62,823 nucleotides of DNA. Origin: NS-11 sp036505795. GTDB taxonomy: Bacteria; Nitrospirota; Nitrospiria; Nitrospirales; NS-4. Shown here in pieces: positions 35,673 to 44,228 of this stretch. Numbering within the stretch: position 1 is the first letter of the stretch; each line of letters starts with the position of its first letter. A program made the position numbers and the translations under genes. The DNA is taken from NCBI GenBank assembly GCA_036505795.1, contig DASXSU010000127.1:1-62823 (forward strand), read 5' to 3'. Below the pieces are notes generated by a model. The model ran no database searches and was not told the origin of the DNA. It saw nothing but the letters and a program-made list of their open reading frames with translations.

Positions 35673-36739
35673 CGCGCGTGGCGTCCTGAGGATACTTGAA
35701 CCCATACCCGGTCGCTGGCCGACCGGCGCGCGGCTTCAATAAGCTCCTGCGCACGAACCCCATCCGCGAAAGACGGTCGGACTGCGGGTCCCCCAGAAAC
35801 TGAATCGAGGAATCGCCGTACAAGACGCGCCACAGGGGGAACTCTATGATCCTCGCCAGCCGTTTGCTGGTCAGACTCTTCGTGAGCGATCTGCAACAGG
35901 GTACGATCACCTCGGCGCGCATACAACAACTCAAATCCGATCACTGGGTCATTCGTCGAATTTCTTAGAACGAGTGTTCCCCCTTCGCCATAGACTTCGA
36001 GTCGGTGCCCGCTACCGAAAGGTGCCGCGCTGCATAATGAAACTGACGCCGTAACGCCTCTCTCGAACTGAACTCCTAAAATTGCCATCGTGTCGCCGGT
36101 CGATGCCAAGTCCGGGGCTGCACTAAGATCAGCCATGAGGCCGCCAATGGGGCCGAAGAACCACTCCAAATGGTAGAAGCAGTGGCTGCCGAAGTGGGAT
36201 AGAATGCCACCCCCGTCCTCCGAACTCGTCTTCCATAGGATGCTCCCACGAGCATTGTCATAACTTTCCATTCTCCAATCCAGCATCACATGTCGTATGC
36301 AGCCCAATTGTCCTTCCCGGATCATCTCGTGCGCGAGGCACCATGTGGCAAGTTCAGGGAACATGAAGTCCACTGCCGTACTCACCGCGGCATTCGCCGC
36401 GCAATCGAGTAAATCCCTTGCGGAAGCGAGATCGGAGGCGAGGGGCTTCTCAGCGAAGACAGCTATTCCAGCTTCAAGAGCTGCCCGAGCAATAGCCGGC
36501 TGAGCCCTTGGCGGCACGGCTATCGCTACCGCACGCATCGGTACCGACTCAAACATCAGACGGTAGTCAGCGAAGCAGTGTGGGATGTCAAGCGACGTTG
36601 CGAATCTTTCTGCCGACGCTTTCGTCGAAGTGCAGAGTGCCACGATCCGGCATCGACGGTCACGGCGAAATGCGGGGACTAAACCATAGCGTCCGAATCC
36701 TGCGCCGACTACGCCGACGGCGATTTCATCAATGTTCAT
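35669..36739 (-). CDS. Gfo/Idh/MocA family oxidoreductase
   Basis: 356 aa. The N-terminal Rossmann part is VGVVGAGFGRYGLVPAF, the conserved lysine lies in VFAEKPLAS (EKP motif), and the middle contains GGGILSHFGSHCFYHLEW, the usual GGG..D/H substrate segment. These NAD(P)-dependent enzymes oxidise or reduce sugar nucleotides or inositols. It is coupled by 4-bp overlaps to GT2 upstream and the SGNH-like gene downstream, so a sugar-nucleotide role is likely. The exact substrate is unknown. Confidence 0.9.
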   Translation of the reverse strand: MNIDEIAVGVVGAGFGRYGLVPAFRRDRRCRIVALCTSTKASAERFATSLDIPHCFADYRLMFESVPMRAVAIAVPPRAQPAIARAALEAGIAVFAEKPLASDLASARDLLDCAANAAVSTAVDFMFPELATWCLAHEMIREGQLGCIRHVMLDWRMESYDNARGSILWKTSSEDGGGILSHFGSHCFYHLEWFFGPIGGLMADLSAAPDLASTGDTMAILGVQFERGVTASVSLCSAAPFGSGHRLEVYGEGGTLVLRNSTNDPVIGFELLYARRGDRTLLQIAHEESDQQTAGEDHRVPPVARLVRRFLDSVSGGPAVRPSFADGVRAQELIEAARRSASDRVWVQVSSGRHAR

Positions 36740-37680
36740 TTATCAACAAAATTAACTCTCTCCCGCTCCGTGACAATAGGGCGATTGCGAGCGAGATTGA
36801 AAACGGCCAGCAGGTATTCGCCCAGAACGCCGATAAAAAACAACTGCACGCCGCTAAAGAAAAACAAGGCTACGATAATGGTAGGAATGCCGCGGCCGGC
36901 AACCACATATCCCATCAAAGTTAGGGCGATAACCGCCAAACCGTAAATAATGCTGAAGACCGAGATTGCAAATCCGCTGAAAAGGGCGAGACGCAACGGA
37001 ATGTTGCTGAAACTGATGAGGCCGATAAAGCTTTGGTCGATCAGTTGCGCCAAGTTGTTGCGGGATCGGCCCTCCGCGCGCGCGCGCCAGGTGTAAGGAA
37101 CGCCGACGGAGCGAAATCCGACTTCAAACGTCATCATGCGAAGAAAGGGGTCTGACTCATGCGTCCTGAGCAATGCCTGGTGCACTTTACGGTCGATTAG
37201 CTGAAAGTCTCCTACATTGGGCGGATAGCTTACGTATGAAAAACTACTTATTATTCGATAGTACAGCCTCCGAAGGGTTCGCATCATGAATGGCTCTTCA
37301 CGTTTATCGCGAATGCCAAAGACGATCTCGTAGCCAGACTCCCAAAGGCGCACGAAGTCCGGAATGAGTTCGGGCGGATCTTGCATATCCACCGGCATAA
37401 AGAGCAGAACTGCATCACCCGATGCGCTGCAGACACCATTGAACGTGTTACGAAGTATTCCGAAATTTCTCGAATTAACAATGATCTTGACCGATGGGTC
37501 GGTACGGGCAATTTCCTTTAAAAGGGTAACCGTCCGGTCGGTAGAGGCGTTATCGCAGAAAATATGCTCGCGCTGGTAGTGCGGCAATTTTTCGTCGAAG
37601 ATCTGCCGTATCGACTGATAGAACTTGGCGATACTTGCTTCCTCATTGAAACAGGGAGTGATGATGCTAATAACCGGCAT
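36736..37680 (-). CDS. DPM-synthase-like glycosyltransferase family 2 with two C-terminal membrane segments (GT2-a)
   Basis: 314 aa. ISIITPCFNEEASIAKFY and the VDMQDPPELIPDFVRLWESG acidic region identify GT2 of the GtrB/ArnC/DPMS type; two hydrophobic hairpins (residues ~225-290) follow. Such enzymes make polyprenyl-phosphate sugars. A good AGAAGGA Shine-Dalgarno precedes ATG 37680, and this ATG overlaps the TAA of an rfbG relic. A diverged paralog (GT2-b) follows the intact rfbG at 43.1 kb in the same relative position. Confidence 0.9.
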   Translation of the reverse strand: MPVISIITPCFNEEASIAKFYQSIRQIFDEKLPHYQREHIFCDNASTDRTVTLLKEIARTDPSVKIIVNSRNFGILRNTFNGVCSASGDAVLLFMPVDMQDPPELIPDFVRLWESGYEIVFGIRDKREEPFMMRTLRRLYYRIISSFSYVSYPPNVGDFQLIDRKVHQALLRTHESDPFLRMMTFEVGFRSVGVPYTWRARAEGRSRNNLAQLIDQSFIGLISFSNIPLRLALFSGFAISVFSIIYGLAVIALTLMGYVVAGRGIPTIIVALFFFSGVQLFFIGVLGEYLLAVFNLARNRPIVTERERVNFVDK

Positions 37681-37892
37681 TAAGTCCTTCTTTCTGGTTT
37701 GCTTCTACGATTGACGATTTGCTCAAGGGATAATGAACGCAGGCTCTTCGTATCTGCACTTTCGGCGTGTGCACTGTGCCCATCAACGGCCATCCGCAAT
37801 CAGCGGTCCAGGGACTCTTATTCGTCAAGCGAGGAAATTCGTGCTCGTCTGCTATCGATCGCTAGGAGGGTGGCCTCGGACGGGTGAGAGTC
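37680..37892 (-). pseudogene. Relic of the rfbG 3' end between intact rfbF and GT2-a
   Basis: One minus-strand frame reads DSHPSEATLLAIDSRRAR, ISSLDE*ESLDR*, LRMAVDGHSAHAESADTK and SLRSLSLEQIVNRR before a TAA that overlaps the GT2-a ATG. This matches the typical C-terminus of CDP-glucose 4,6-dehydratase as I know it: HPHEA..L.LDSSKAR, LGW.PR.SL..AL, TVDWYRAHAEGADMRA, L(T/S)LEQI. Two stop codons interrupt it and the N-terminal ~300 codons are missing. The intact rfbG lies at 44229-45332. Confidence 0.8.
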
Positions 37893-37969
37893 ATCCGACT
37901 GCTATTGCCAATGTGGATGCCTTGAGATTACTCCCAAATCACACCACACGTCATATTTATGAATCGGCA

Positions 37970-38737
37970 TTACGGCCATATCTTCCAAGCGGGCTTGGTG
38001 CGCCACAGCTCCTCAAGCGCGCGCTTGTCACGAAGCGTGTCCATTGGGTGCCAGAAGCCCCGATGGTGGAAAGCCATCAACTGTTTGGCGCTCGCTAGCT
38101 TTTGCAGCGGTCCTTGCTCCCAGGCAACCTTGTCGCCATCGATAAAATCGAAAACCGCAGACTCTAGTACGCAGAAGCCAACGTTTATAAGAGTACCGTC
38201 CTCCGTATCTTTCTCTCGAATTCCGGTTACTTGGTCCCCGTCGAGTTCTACGATGCCAAAGCGGCTGGGTGGGCGGTGCACTGTGATCGTCGCGAGCTTT
38301 CCATGTGAGCGATGGAAGCGGATCAGAGCAGTAATGTCGATGTCCGCGATACCATCGCCGTATGTCATGCAGAAAGCTTCCGATCCCACATGGCTTGCGA
38401 TGCGCTTTAAGCGCCCGCCGGTGAGCGTATCTATGCCGGTATCGATGAGGGAGACACGCCAAGGATCTGTCATGCCGTCGGCCATCGTCACGATATTACG
38501 TCCGATGTCGATCGTCATGTCTTTGGCCTGAAGCCGGTAATTGTTGAAATACTCCTTGATGACATGGCCTTTGTAGCCTAAACAGATGATGAAGTCCTGC
38601 AAGCCGTAGTGCCCGTAGGTCTTCATGATATGCCAGATAATGGGCTTTCCACCAATTTCGACCATCGGCTTCGGTATGTGATCAGTTTCCTCGGCAAGCC
38701 TCGTTCCGAATCCACCGGCAAGGATGACGACTTTCAT
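37970..38737 (-). CDS. rfbF: Glucose-1-phosphate cytidylyltransferase
   Basis: 255 aa. The start VVILAGGFGTRLAEETDHIPKPM is the nucleotidyltransferase loop; WHIMKTYGHYGLQDFIICLG, TLTGGRLKR, MTYGDGIADID and GFWHPMDTLRDKRALEELW are specific to RfbF. It makes CDP-glucose. Downstream only a broken rfbG remains; the functional dehydratase lies 5.5 kb away. It lies 33 bp after the sugar C-methyltransferase gene, suggesting a CDP-linked methylated deoxyhexose. Confidence 0.95.
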   Translation of the reverse strand: MKVVILAGGFGTRLAEETDHIPKPMVEIGGKPIIWHIMKTYGHYGLQDFIICLGYKGHVIKEYFNNYRLQAKDMTIDIGRNIVTMADGMTDPWRVSLIDTGIDTLTGGRLKRIASHVGSEAFCMTYGDGIADIDITALIRFHRSHGKLATITVHRPPSRFGIVELDGDQVTGIREKDTEDGTLINVGFCVLESAVFDFIDGDKVAWEQGPLQKLASAKQLMAFHHRGFWHPMDTLRDKRALEELWRTKPAWKIWP

Positions 38738-38770
38738 GCGTTCGTTCTCGCAAAAAACTTGGGACGATAT

Positions 38771-40027
38771 TCAGTTGGTGACAATGCGAAGTTCCGGGAG
38801 CGGGATCACCAGTTTCGATCGAAGGCCTCGATCCCGCAGTTCCTTGATGATCGGATCGGCATAATGCCAAGCCAGCAACACGACGAAGTCAGGCTGATCT
38901 TTAATCAAACGGCTGTTTTCCACAATTGGAATGTGCTTGCCGGGCAGGTACATGCCGAGTTTGAGCGAAGTGGGTTGCTCACAGATGTACGGCATCAATG
39001 TGGTGTCAAGGCCGGTATAGTTTATCAGCGTACTACAACGTCCGGGGCACGAATTCCCAACAAAACTTAATCCCTTCCCCCAACATTCTAGCGCTAGCGC
39101 CATAAGATCCCGGCGAGCACGGAGCGCCTTCTGCACGAATGCCGCATACACCTCGGGCCTGAAGATTCCAAATTCCTCTTCCACCTTGAGCAGATCGCCA
39201 ATCCTTGGATGTGCTGTATGACCTTTCCCCTTACGAGCGGTTAGTCGGATAGTGCCTGAATAGCGATCCATCACCTCAGCATCCACCACGGTAAAGTCAT
39301 ACATGTCGAACAAAACACAGAGCGACTTCAGGCTATACGAACGCAAGTGCTCATGATAAATACTGTCGTATTGCCCTTTGCGAAGTATCTCTAAAAGATA
39401 GTGCACCTCAACAATGAAGATCCCACCGTCTCTCAAAAGAATCTCGGCACCTCGCATGAACTGACCGAGGGACGTCATGTGCGCAAAGACATTGGTGGCG
39501 GTAAGTAGGTCCGCCTGCCCGTGCTCTTTTGCGATCTCGATGGCAACCTTCTCAGTGAAGAACGACTGGACGGTATCGACCCCTGATTCGCGAGCAATGA
39601 GCGCGATATTGGTTGGCTCGACGCCGAGCACCCGGGCACCGTGCTTTTTAATTGTCCCAAGCAAAGTGCCATCATTTGACCCTATGTCTACGGCAAATGA
39701 TTCCTTTCGGATTCCGAGCCTTGCCACATACTGCGCCAACCCTTGCATATGCTCGACGACCTGTTGGGTAACGCCACTACGGTAGGGATAATCAGGGTGA
39801 TAAACAATGCTGTTGTCCACGGCGTAGTCAAGTTGGCCCAGTCCGCACTTCGGGCAGCGTACCAATCGAAGCGGGAAGGTCGGCTCAGGACGGTCAAGTT
39901 GCTCGCGACTCAACAAGGAATCGCAAAGCGGTTGATGACCGAGATCAATGACAGGCTCGAGAGAGTGAAATCCGCAGACTTGGCATCGCTTGATAGGTCC
40001 ATATGCAATATCGTGATCGATCATCAA
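38771..40027 (-). CDS. Sugar C-methyltransferase (TylCIII/NovU-like, zinc-containing)
   Basis: 418 aa. The N-terminal zinc domain is CQVCGFHSLEPVIDLGHQPL then RCPKCGLGQLDY. The SAM domain has FAVDIGSNDGTLLGTIKKHG. The YHEHLRSYSLKSL segment matches the YHEH motif of C-3 methyltransferases acting on 4-keto-6-deoxy sugars. The C-terminal third (FVGNSCPGRCSTLINYTGLD, then HIPIVENS) is the Methyltransf_14-type domain. It likely C-methylates CDP-4-keto-6-deoxyglucose made by RfbF/RfbG; no RfbH-like 3-dehydratase is in the window. Confidence 0.88.
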   Translation of the reverse strand: MMIDHDIAYGPIKRCQVCGFHSLEPVIDLGHQPLCDSLLSREQLDRPEPTFPLRLVRCPKCGLGQLDYAVDNSIVYHPDYPYRSGVTQQVVEHMQGLAQYVARLGIRKESFAVDIGSNDGTLLGTIKKHGARVLGVEPTNIALIARESGVDTVQSFFTEKVAIEIAKEHGQADLLTATNVFAHMTSLGQFMRGAEILLRDGGIFIVEVHYLLEILRKGQYDSIYHEHLRSYSLKSLCVLFDMYDFTVVDAEVMDRYSGTIRLTARKGKGHTAHPRIGDLLKVEEEFGIFRPEVYAAFVQKALRARRDLMALALECWGKGLSFVGNSCPGRCSTLINYTGLDTTLMPYICEQPTSLKLGMYLPGKHIPIVENSRLIKDQPDFVVLLAWHYADPIIKELRDRGLRSKLVIPLPELRIVTN

Positions 40028-40129
40028 ATATCCTAATTATCAGTGAACGTTGGCAAATCTTTTTGCTGCCGGGTTGGTTGACACCACCTTACGCTGGTGC
40101 CGTTTGTTCAGGCCTCAACGAAGAGAAGA

Positions 40130-40282
40130 AATCCTCCCTCGCGGCGACCGAATCTTACGAAAGAAGCAGGTCCGGTGTAACAAACTCACCATGAGGTTGA
40201 GGGCCTGCGCATCTGGAACCACACGGCTCGACATATACAACTAGAGACCCCAGAAGACAACAAGGAAGTAAAAAGGCTACTT
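40130..40282 (-). pseudogene. Relic of a fourth member of the unknown glycosyltransferase-like family, after wzt
   Basis: On the minus strand, just past the wzt stop, one frame gives PFYFLVVFWG, identical to paralog B. About 30 bp later YVEPCGSRCAGPQP with a frameshift aligns to YLEPVWFEMPFPQP of paralog C; then GEFVTPDLLLS*DSVAA aligns to GIFVTPDLVLSDGSVAA. The DNA supports it: AGACAACAAGGAAGTAAAAA is present both here (40254-40273) and at the start of paralog B. Large internal deletions and stops leave no coding capacity. The rest of 40028-40299 holds nothing else I recognise. Confidence 0.85.
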
Positions 40283-40299
40283 TTCTACGGCACCGATGT

Positions 40300-41076
40300 T
40301 TACGAAGTGCCCTCTTCCAGATTCGCATTTGCATTCATTTCATGATAGACGTCGATTACTTCATCTACTCCGCCGCTCGCGATCATCACACCTCGATTTA
40401 GCAGAATGGCTCTATTGCACATTGTTTGAATAAGCGTGTCTGAGTGCGAGGCAAGCACCAAAATACTGGATCGCTCGATAAGCGCATCCACCCGTTTTTT
40501 CGCTCGTTCTGCAAAACGGGCGTCCCCCGCACCCAAGCCCTCATCGAGAATCAGAATCTCGGGGTCTATCGCCGTGGCAATCGCGAATCCAAGACGCACG
40601 TTCATTCCCGTGGAATAGCTCCTTACCGGTAGCGAGAGGTATTCGCCGAGTTCCGAAAACTTCTCGATATCGCCCGTTTTGCTGGCGATCTCCTCGCGAC
40701 TCATGCCAAGAAACAAGCCGCAGGTCAGAATGTTTTCGTAACCCGTATCATCACCGTCCATCCCTGGTGATGTATTAAACAACGGCGAAACATGACCCTC
40801 GATGCTCACTCTGCCATGGCAGGGTTCATAGACACCGGCGCACACCCGAAGCAGTGTTGATTTGCCCGCTCCATTGTGTCCGACGATTCCTAGACGATCC
40901 CCGTGCTTGAGCGTAAGACAGATGTTATCCAGTGCGCGGACCGTGACGCGCTGGTTATGCGTTCCTTCTTTGCGGATAAGCCCGCCGGAGGCACGCGACA
41001 GGGCGCTTCGAAAGCTCTTTTGATAGCCGTAGATGGGGAACTCTACGGTAACGTTTTCAAGAATGAGTGATGCCAA
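40300..41076 (-). CDS. wzt: Polysaccharide ABC exporter ATP-binding subunit (Wzt)
   Basis: 258 aa from TTG 41076 with AGAAGGA just upstream. Walker A is GIVGHNGAGKSTLLRV; the signature region LSLPVRSYSTGMNVRLGFA and Walker B PEILILDEGLGAGDARF are typical of Wzt/TagH. It lacks the long C-terminal carbohydrate-binding domain found in some Wzt proteins. It powers export of a lipid-linked polymer together with the permease 9 bp upstream. Directly after its stop lies a decayed unknown-family gene. Confidence 0.95.
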   Translation of the reverse strand: MASLILENVTVEFPIYGYQKSFRSALSRASGGLIRKEGTHNQRVTVRALDNICLTLKHGDRLGIVGHNGAGKSTLLRVCAGVYEPCHGRVSIEGHVSPLFNTSPGMDGDDTGYENILTCGLFLGMSREEIASKTGDIEKFSELGEYLSLPVRSYSTGMNVRLGFAIATAIDPEILILDEGLGAGDARFAERAKKRVDALIERSSILVLASHSDTLIQTMCNRAILLNRGVMIASGGVDEVIDVYHEMNANANLEEGTS

Positions 41077-41085
41077 GTGTCCTTC

Positions 41086-41880
41086 TCACAACCAATAAGG
41101 CATACGCCGCCGAAAGCGGCTGAACAGGTAAAGTGTGCATCCCCATCCAATAACCGTAATGCCGATCGTCAGAACCCAACTCCACCTCGAGGGTGCTTGC
41201 CCCAGAAGGGGTGCGCGAACAATGTCCACATAATGGAAAAGGAAATTGTAGTCAACAAATTTAGTGAACCGGGGTCCCAATTGTGTCGCCGCCCAAAAGA
41301 TCGGTGTGACAAACATTGCGACTTGCAGCATGCTCGTAATAATCTGCTGGATGTCACGGAACCGCGAGCAGAGGAGCCCTAGGAGCGTGACCACCCATAT
41401 CCCATTCAGAAAAACCAGGAGGAGACCGGGAATAGCCAATAATGAAAACCGGGTAAACGGCACCTGTGCGTATATCGCCACCAGAATGAAGATCACAAGG
41501 TTATGGAGAAATACAATAAAGTTGCGCCAGACCACTGAACATGCAAGCAGGGTGTATGGGAAACGCAGTTGCTTGATTAATCCTTCTGCGGAAATAAAGA
41601 CGGCGCATCCCTCGGTAATAATGGCTGAAATCATGACCCACACCAGCATCCCGGAACACAGGAAAGGCAAATAAGTTTTCGTGTCCTGTTTCCACAACTG
41701 CGCCCATAGAATACCCAAGGTGAAAATAAAGATCCCAAGCGACAGTGTCGTCCAAAATGGCCCGATCAGCGTTCGCCGATAGCGTCGCTTCGTCTCCTGC
41801 CAGCCAAGTCGGCCCCACATCCGCCAATCACCCAAGCCGTCGATAATATCCTTTACTGCAACGTCGTACTGAGGAGTCAT
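41086..41880 (-). CDS. wzm: Polysaccharide ABC exporter permease (Wzm)
   Basis: 264 aa with six hydrophobic segments. WGRLGWQETKRRYRRTLIGP at the N-terminus is the amphipathic helix and first turn typical of the ABC-2 polysaccharide permeases (Wzm, TagG). It forms the inner-membrane channel with Wzt. The presence of both a WaaL/Wzy-type protein at 18.5 kb and an ABC exporter suggests O-antigen made by the ABC route or two separate polymers. No Wzx flippase is in the window. Confidence 0.94.
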   Translation of the reverse strand: MTPQYDVAVKDIIDGLGDWRMWGRLGWQETKRRYRRTLIGPFWTTLSLGIFIFTLGILWAQLWKQDTKTYLPFLCSGMLVWVMISAIITEGCAVFISAEGLIKQLRFPYTLLACSVVWRNFIVFLHNLVIFILVAIYAQVPFTRFSLLAIPGLLLVFLNGIWVVTLLGLLCSRFRDIQQIITSMLQVAMFVTPIFWAATQLGPRFTKFVDYNFLFHYVDIVRAPLLGQAPSRWSWVLTIGITVIGWGCTLYLFSRFRRRMPYWL

Positions 41881-41978
41881 AGGCTATGTCACTTTCTCGA
41901 ATCGGAAGCTCTCGTTTGCCCTTCAGCAGGCTTGGAAGCAACCGTGTTAATGGTCTAGGCGAAAAAGCTAGGAGAGGG

Positions 41979-43019
41979 TTAGATGCAAGGTTCCACTACT
42001 GATGCCTGAGTCCGAATTGGGAGTATGCCCAAAAACCAGCAGGACATCTGTTCCTGTCTTTCCCGACGCCCGTCGTATTTTGAACAGGTATCCTGAAACA
42101 GCGCACGGCTCACGATTGAGTGCACCATCCCGTCCGTCATAGGCTCATGATTCTCAATCTCGCTCAACAATGGGGAGTGATCACCTTTTCGACACACGAC
42201 TGTTTGTTGATAGGTTCGCCGGAACAGACGTCCAGCGACAAAGAGCGCTCCTACAGCTAGACGGAGCATCTTTGCCATGCCGGGAGAGGATACCGGAATG
42301 TCAATCGCGGCAAGCGGAGCATCATGCAGAATAACTGCCTCGATCGAGAAGCCCTTCAGTTCAAGCAACCGGGTCAGCGAGCGACGAGTAAAATGATGAA
42401 GGTGATGACCACTGTAAAGGCGGTCGAAAGGAAGCGTAAAGCCGACACGCCTGAGAGCCCGAGCCATACCATACAAGACGCTATTATCGTTGACTGTCGT
42501 AACGATCACGCGCCCATTAGCCCGACACAAATCAGCCAACTTCTCGGTGAAACCGTGAACATCTCCTATATGCTCAATAACGGCTAGGCTGACAACGACA
42601 TCGAATTGACGAGACATGGGTAGACTCATGACGTCAGCACAGACATACTCAATCTTCGGATCTGGTGGATTCGGAGAGAGGTCGATGCCGGTAAGTGATA
42701 GCCCCGGATCCATCCGAGCGCCGAGATAACCAAGAAAGCCGCCCTTCCCACAGCCAACATCAACGACAGATCGAACCGTCCCCGCAGCTCGGATAAATCC
42801 GGCAAGGTGTTCAAAGTGTCTCAGATCAGGATTCATGAACCAATTTCGATGTGTTTGTTCAAAATATTCCGGCCCGTAGTGTTCCGCGGTGTTCGGCGTT
42901 GAGAGAACACTGAAGCGGTGGGTACAGTCCTGGCATCGGTAGAGGGAAACTTCCGGATGCGGAGAGTAGAAGGGCGAATGGCCCTTGCAGATCGGGCATC
43001 GCATAGCGCCATCTATCAT
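41979..43019 (-). CDS. Class I SAM-dependent methyltransferase with N-terminal zinc finger
   Basis: 346 aa from ATG 43019 (AAGG seven bases before it; a TTG nine codons upstream is also open). The N-terminus has MRCPICKGHSPFY and LYRCQDCTHRFSV, a four-Cys zinc knuckle. The SAM domain has SVVDVGCGKGGFLGYLG and FDVVVSLAVIEHIGD. A C-terminal ~60 residues past the domain are Cys/Arg rich and look unconserved. It is likely a glycan O-methyltransferase; the acceptor is unknown. Confidence 0.82.
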   Translation of the reverse strand: MIDGAMRCPICKGHSPFYSPHPEVSLYRCQDCTHRFSVLSTPNTAEHYGPEYFEQTHRNWFMNPDLRHFEHLAGFIRAAGTVRSVVDVGCGKGGFLGYLGARMDPGLSLTGIDLSPNPPDPKIEYVCADVMSLPMSRQFDVVVSLAVIEHIGDVHGFTEKLADLCRANGRVIVTTVNDNSVLYGMARALRRVGFTLPFDRLYSGHHLHHFTRRSLTRLLELKGFSIEAVILHDAPLAAIDIPVSSPGMAKMLRLAVGALFVAGRLFRRTYQQTVVCRKGDHSPLLSEIENHEPMTDGMVHSIVSRALFQDTCSKYDGRRERQEQMSCWFLGILPIRTQASVVEPCI

Positions 43020-43089
43020 GGCACTGCCTTGCTTTAAATTACGCAATCTTTCATGCCCGTTAGGCTTCTCGGTGGCAGAACCGTCAAAA

Positions 43090-44154
43090 TCAGTCGCCCT
43101 TCCCGCTGATTATCCGAGGTTCACGCTGGTCATTTACCCTGGGCATTGCGATGCCCGCTGAAATGTATCGCTGCTCGCCCCCAGCGGCTGTTTCAGGTTC
43201 TATATATCGTTCGACAATCGTGAGAGGCCCCTTTTTGACCTGTTTGTATATGCGCGCCACATATTCTCCAAGAATCCCGAGGCAGACCGCATTGACCGCC
43301 ATGGACATCAGGATCAGGATAACAAGTGTTGCAAACCCTGCAGGCCAGTGCTCCCCCGAATAGATTAAACGACGTACCAAGTAAATAATGACTCCGAGTA
43401 CGGCGATAGCAAAAACGGTGATTCCTATCAGACTCGCTAGCCGAAGCGGCAGAATAGAGTGACTGACAATGCCATCAAGGGCAAGGTTCATCATTTCCCC
43501 GAAAGTGAATCCACTCTTGCCGTGCAGGCGCTGTGATCGGTCGTACTCAATCCCGACCTGATTATAACCAAGCGTCGCAATGTACCCGCGCACATAAGGC
43601 TGTTCGTCTGAGTATTGATCAAGCAGAGTAATTATTTCTCTGTCAATCAAACGAAAATCGCCGGCATCTCGCGGCAGTGGATGTTCGCTCAAGGCGTTTA
43701 TCAAAAAGTAAAAGAATCGCCGCATCGTCCGAAGCCACCAGGCTTCAGGTCTCGATTTACGCACGCCATAGATGACCTTGTAGCCTGCTGCCCAGAGACT
43801 TACAAATTCCGGGATTAATTCAGGCGGATCTTGCAGATCGCAGTCAATCTGAATCGCTGCGGCGCCGCCGGCCAGTCTATATCCCGCTAGAATGGATCGC
43901 TGGAACCCGAAATTCCTGGTAAAGCTAAACGCCCTTACTCTTTTGTCGCGGCGCGCGAGGTCCTGCAGACGCTCAAAAGTATCGTCCGTACTGTGGTTGT
44001 CGGTAAATACAAATTCCCAGTCGTATTGGTCGGCGAGGCCCTCCAAGACGGTGGTCGTCCGTGTATAGAATCGCTCGATGTTCTCTTCTTCGTTAAAGAC
44101 AGGAACGATGATCGACAGAAGCTTTTTAACTGTGGGGTCCGCGCTTACTGTCAC
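43090..44154 (-). CDS. DPM-synthase-like glycosyltransferase family 2 with two C-terminal membrane segments (GT2-b)
   Basis: 354 aa from GTG 44154. LSIIVPVFNEEENIERFY, then QIDCDLQDPPELIPEFVSLW and GDFRLIDREI define the GtrB/ArnC/DPMS group; hydrophobic hairpins span ~235-310. It is a diverged paralog of GT2-a and shares the rfbF-rfbG-GT2 position, so it belongs to the second copy of the duplicated unit. It likely makes a polyprenyl-phosphate sugar. Confidence 0.9.
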   Translation of the reverse strand: MTVSADPTVKKLLSIIVPVFNEEENIERFYTRTTTVLEGLADQYDWEFVFTDNHSTDDTFERLQDLARRDKRVRAFSFTRNFGFQRSILAGYRLAGGAAAIQIDCDLQDPPELIPEFVSLWAAGYKVIYGVRKSRPEAWWLRTMRRFFYFLINALSEHPLPRDAGDFRLIDREIITLLDQYSDEQPYVRGYIATLGYNQVGIEYDRSQRLHGKSGFTFGEMMNLALDGIVSHSILPLRLASLIGITVFAIAVLGVIIYLVRRLIYSGEHWPAGFATLVILILMSMAVNAVCLGILGEYVARIYKQVKKGPLTIVERYIEPETAAGGEQRYISAGIAMPRVNDQREPRIISGKGD

Positions 44155-44228
44155 AATGCGTGGTCCTGGTATGTTGAATGACTCACTACACCATTGTAAG
44201 ACCTACAGCCCCCATAACCCTAATAATA

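Noticed and set aside
37733..38098. 121-residue plus-strand open frame
   Set aside because: It covers the rfbG relic and the rfbF end on the opposite strand; the minus-strand reading has clear homology and this one has none.
40028..40299. Plus-strand frames of 63-64 residues as genes
   Set aside because: The interval is explained by the minus-strand relic of the unknown family; the plus frames have no start signal.
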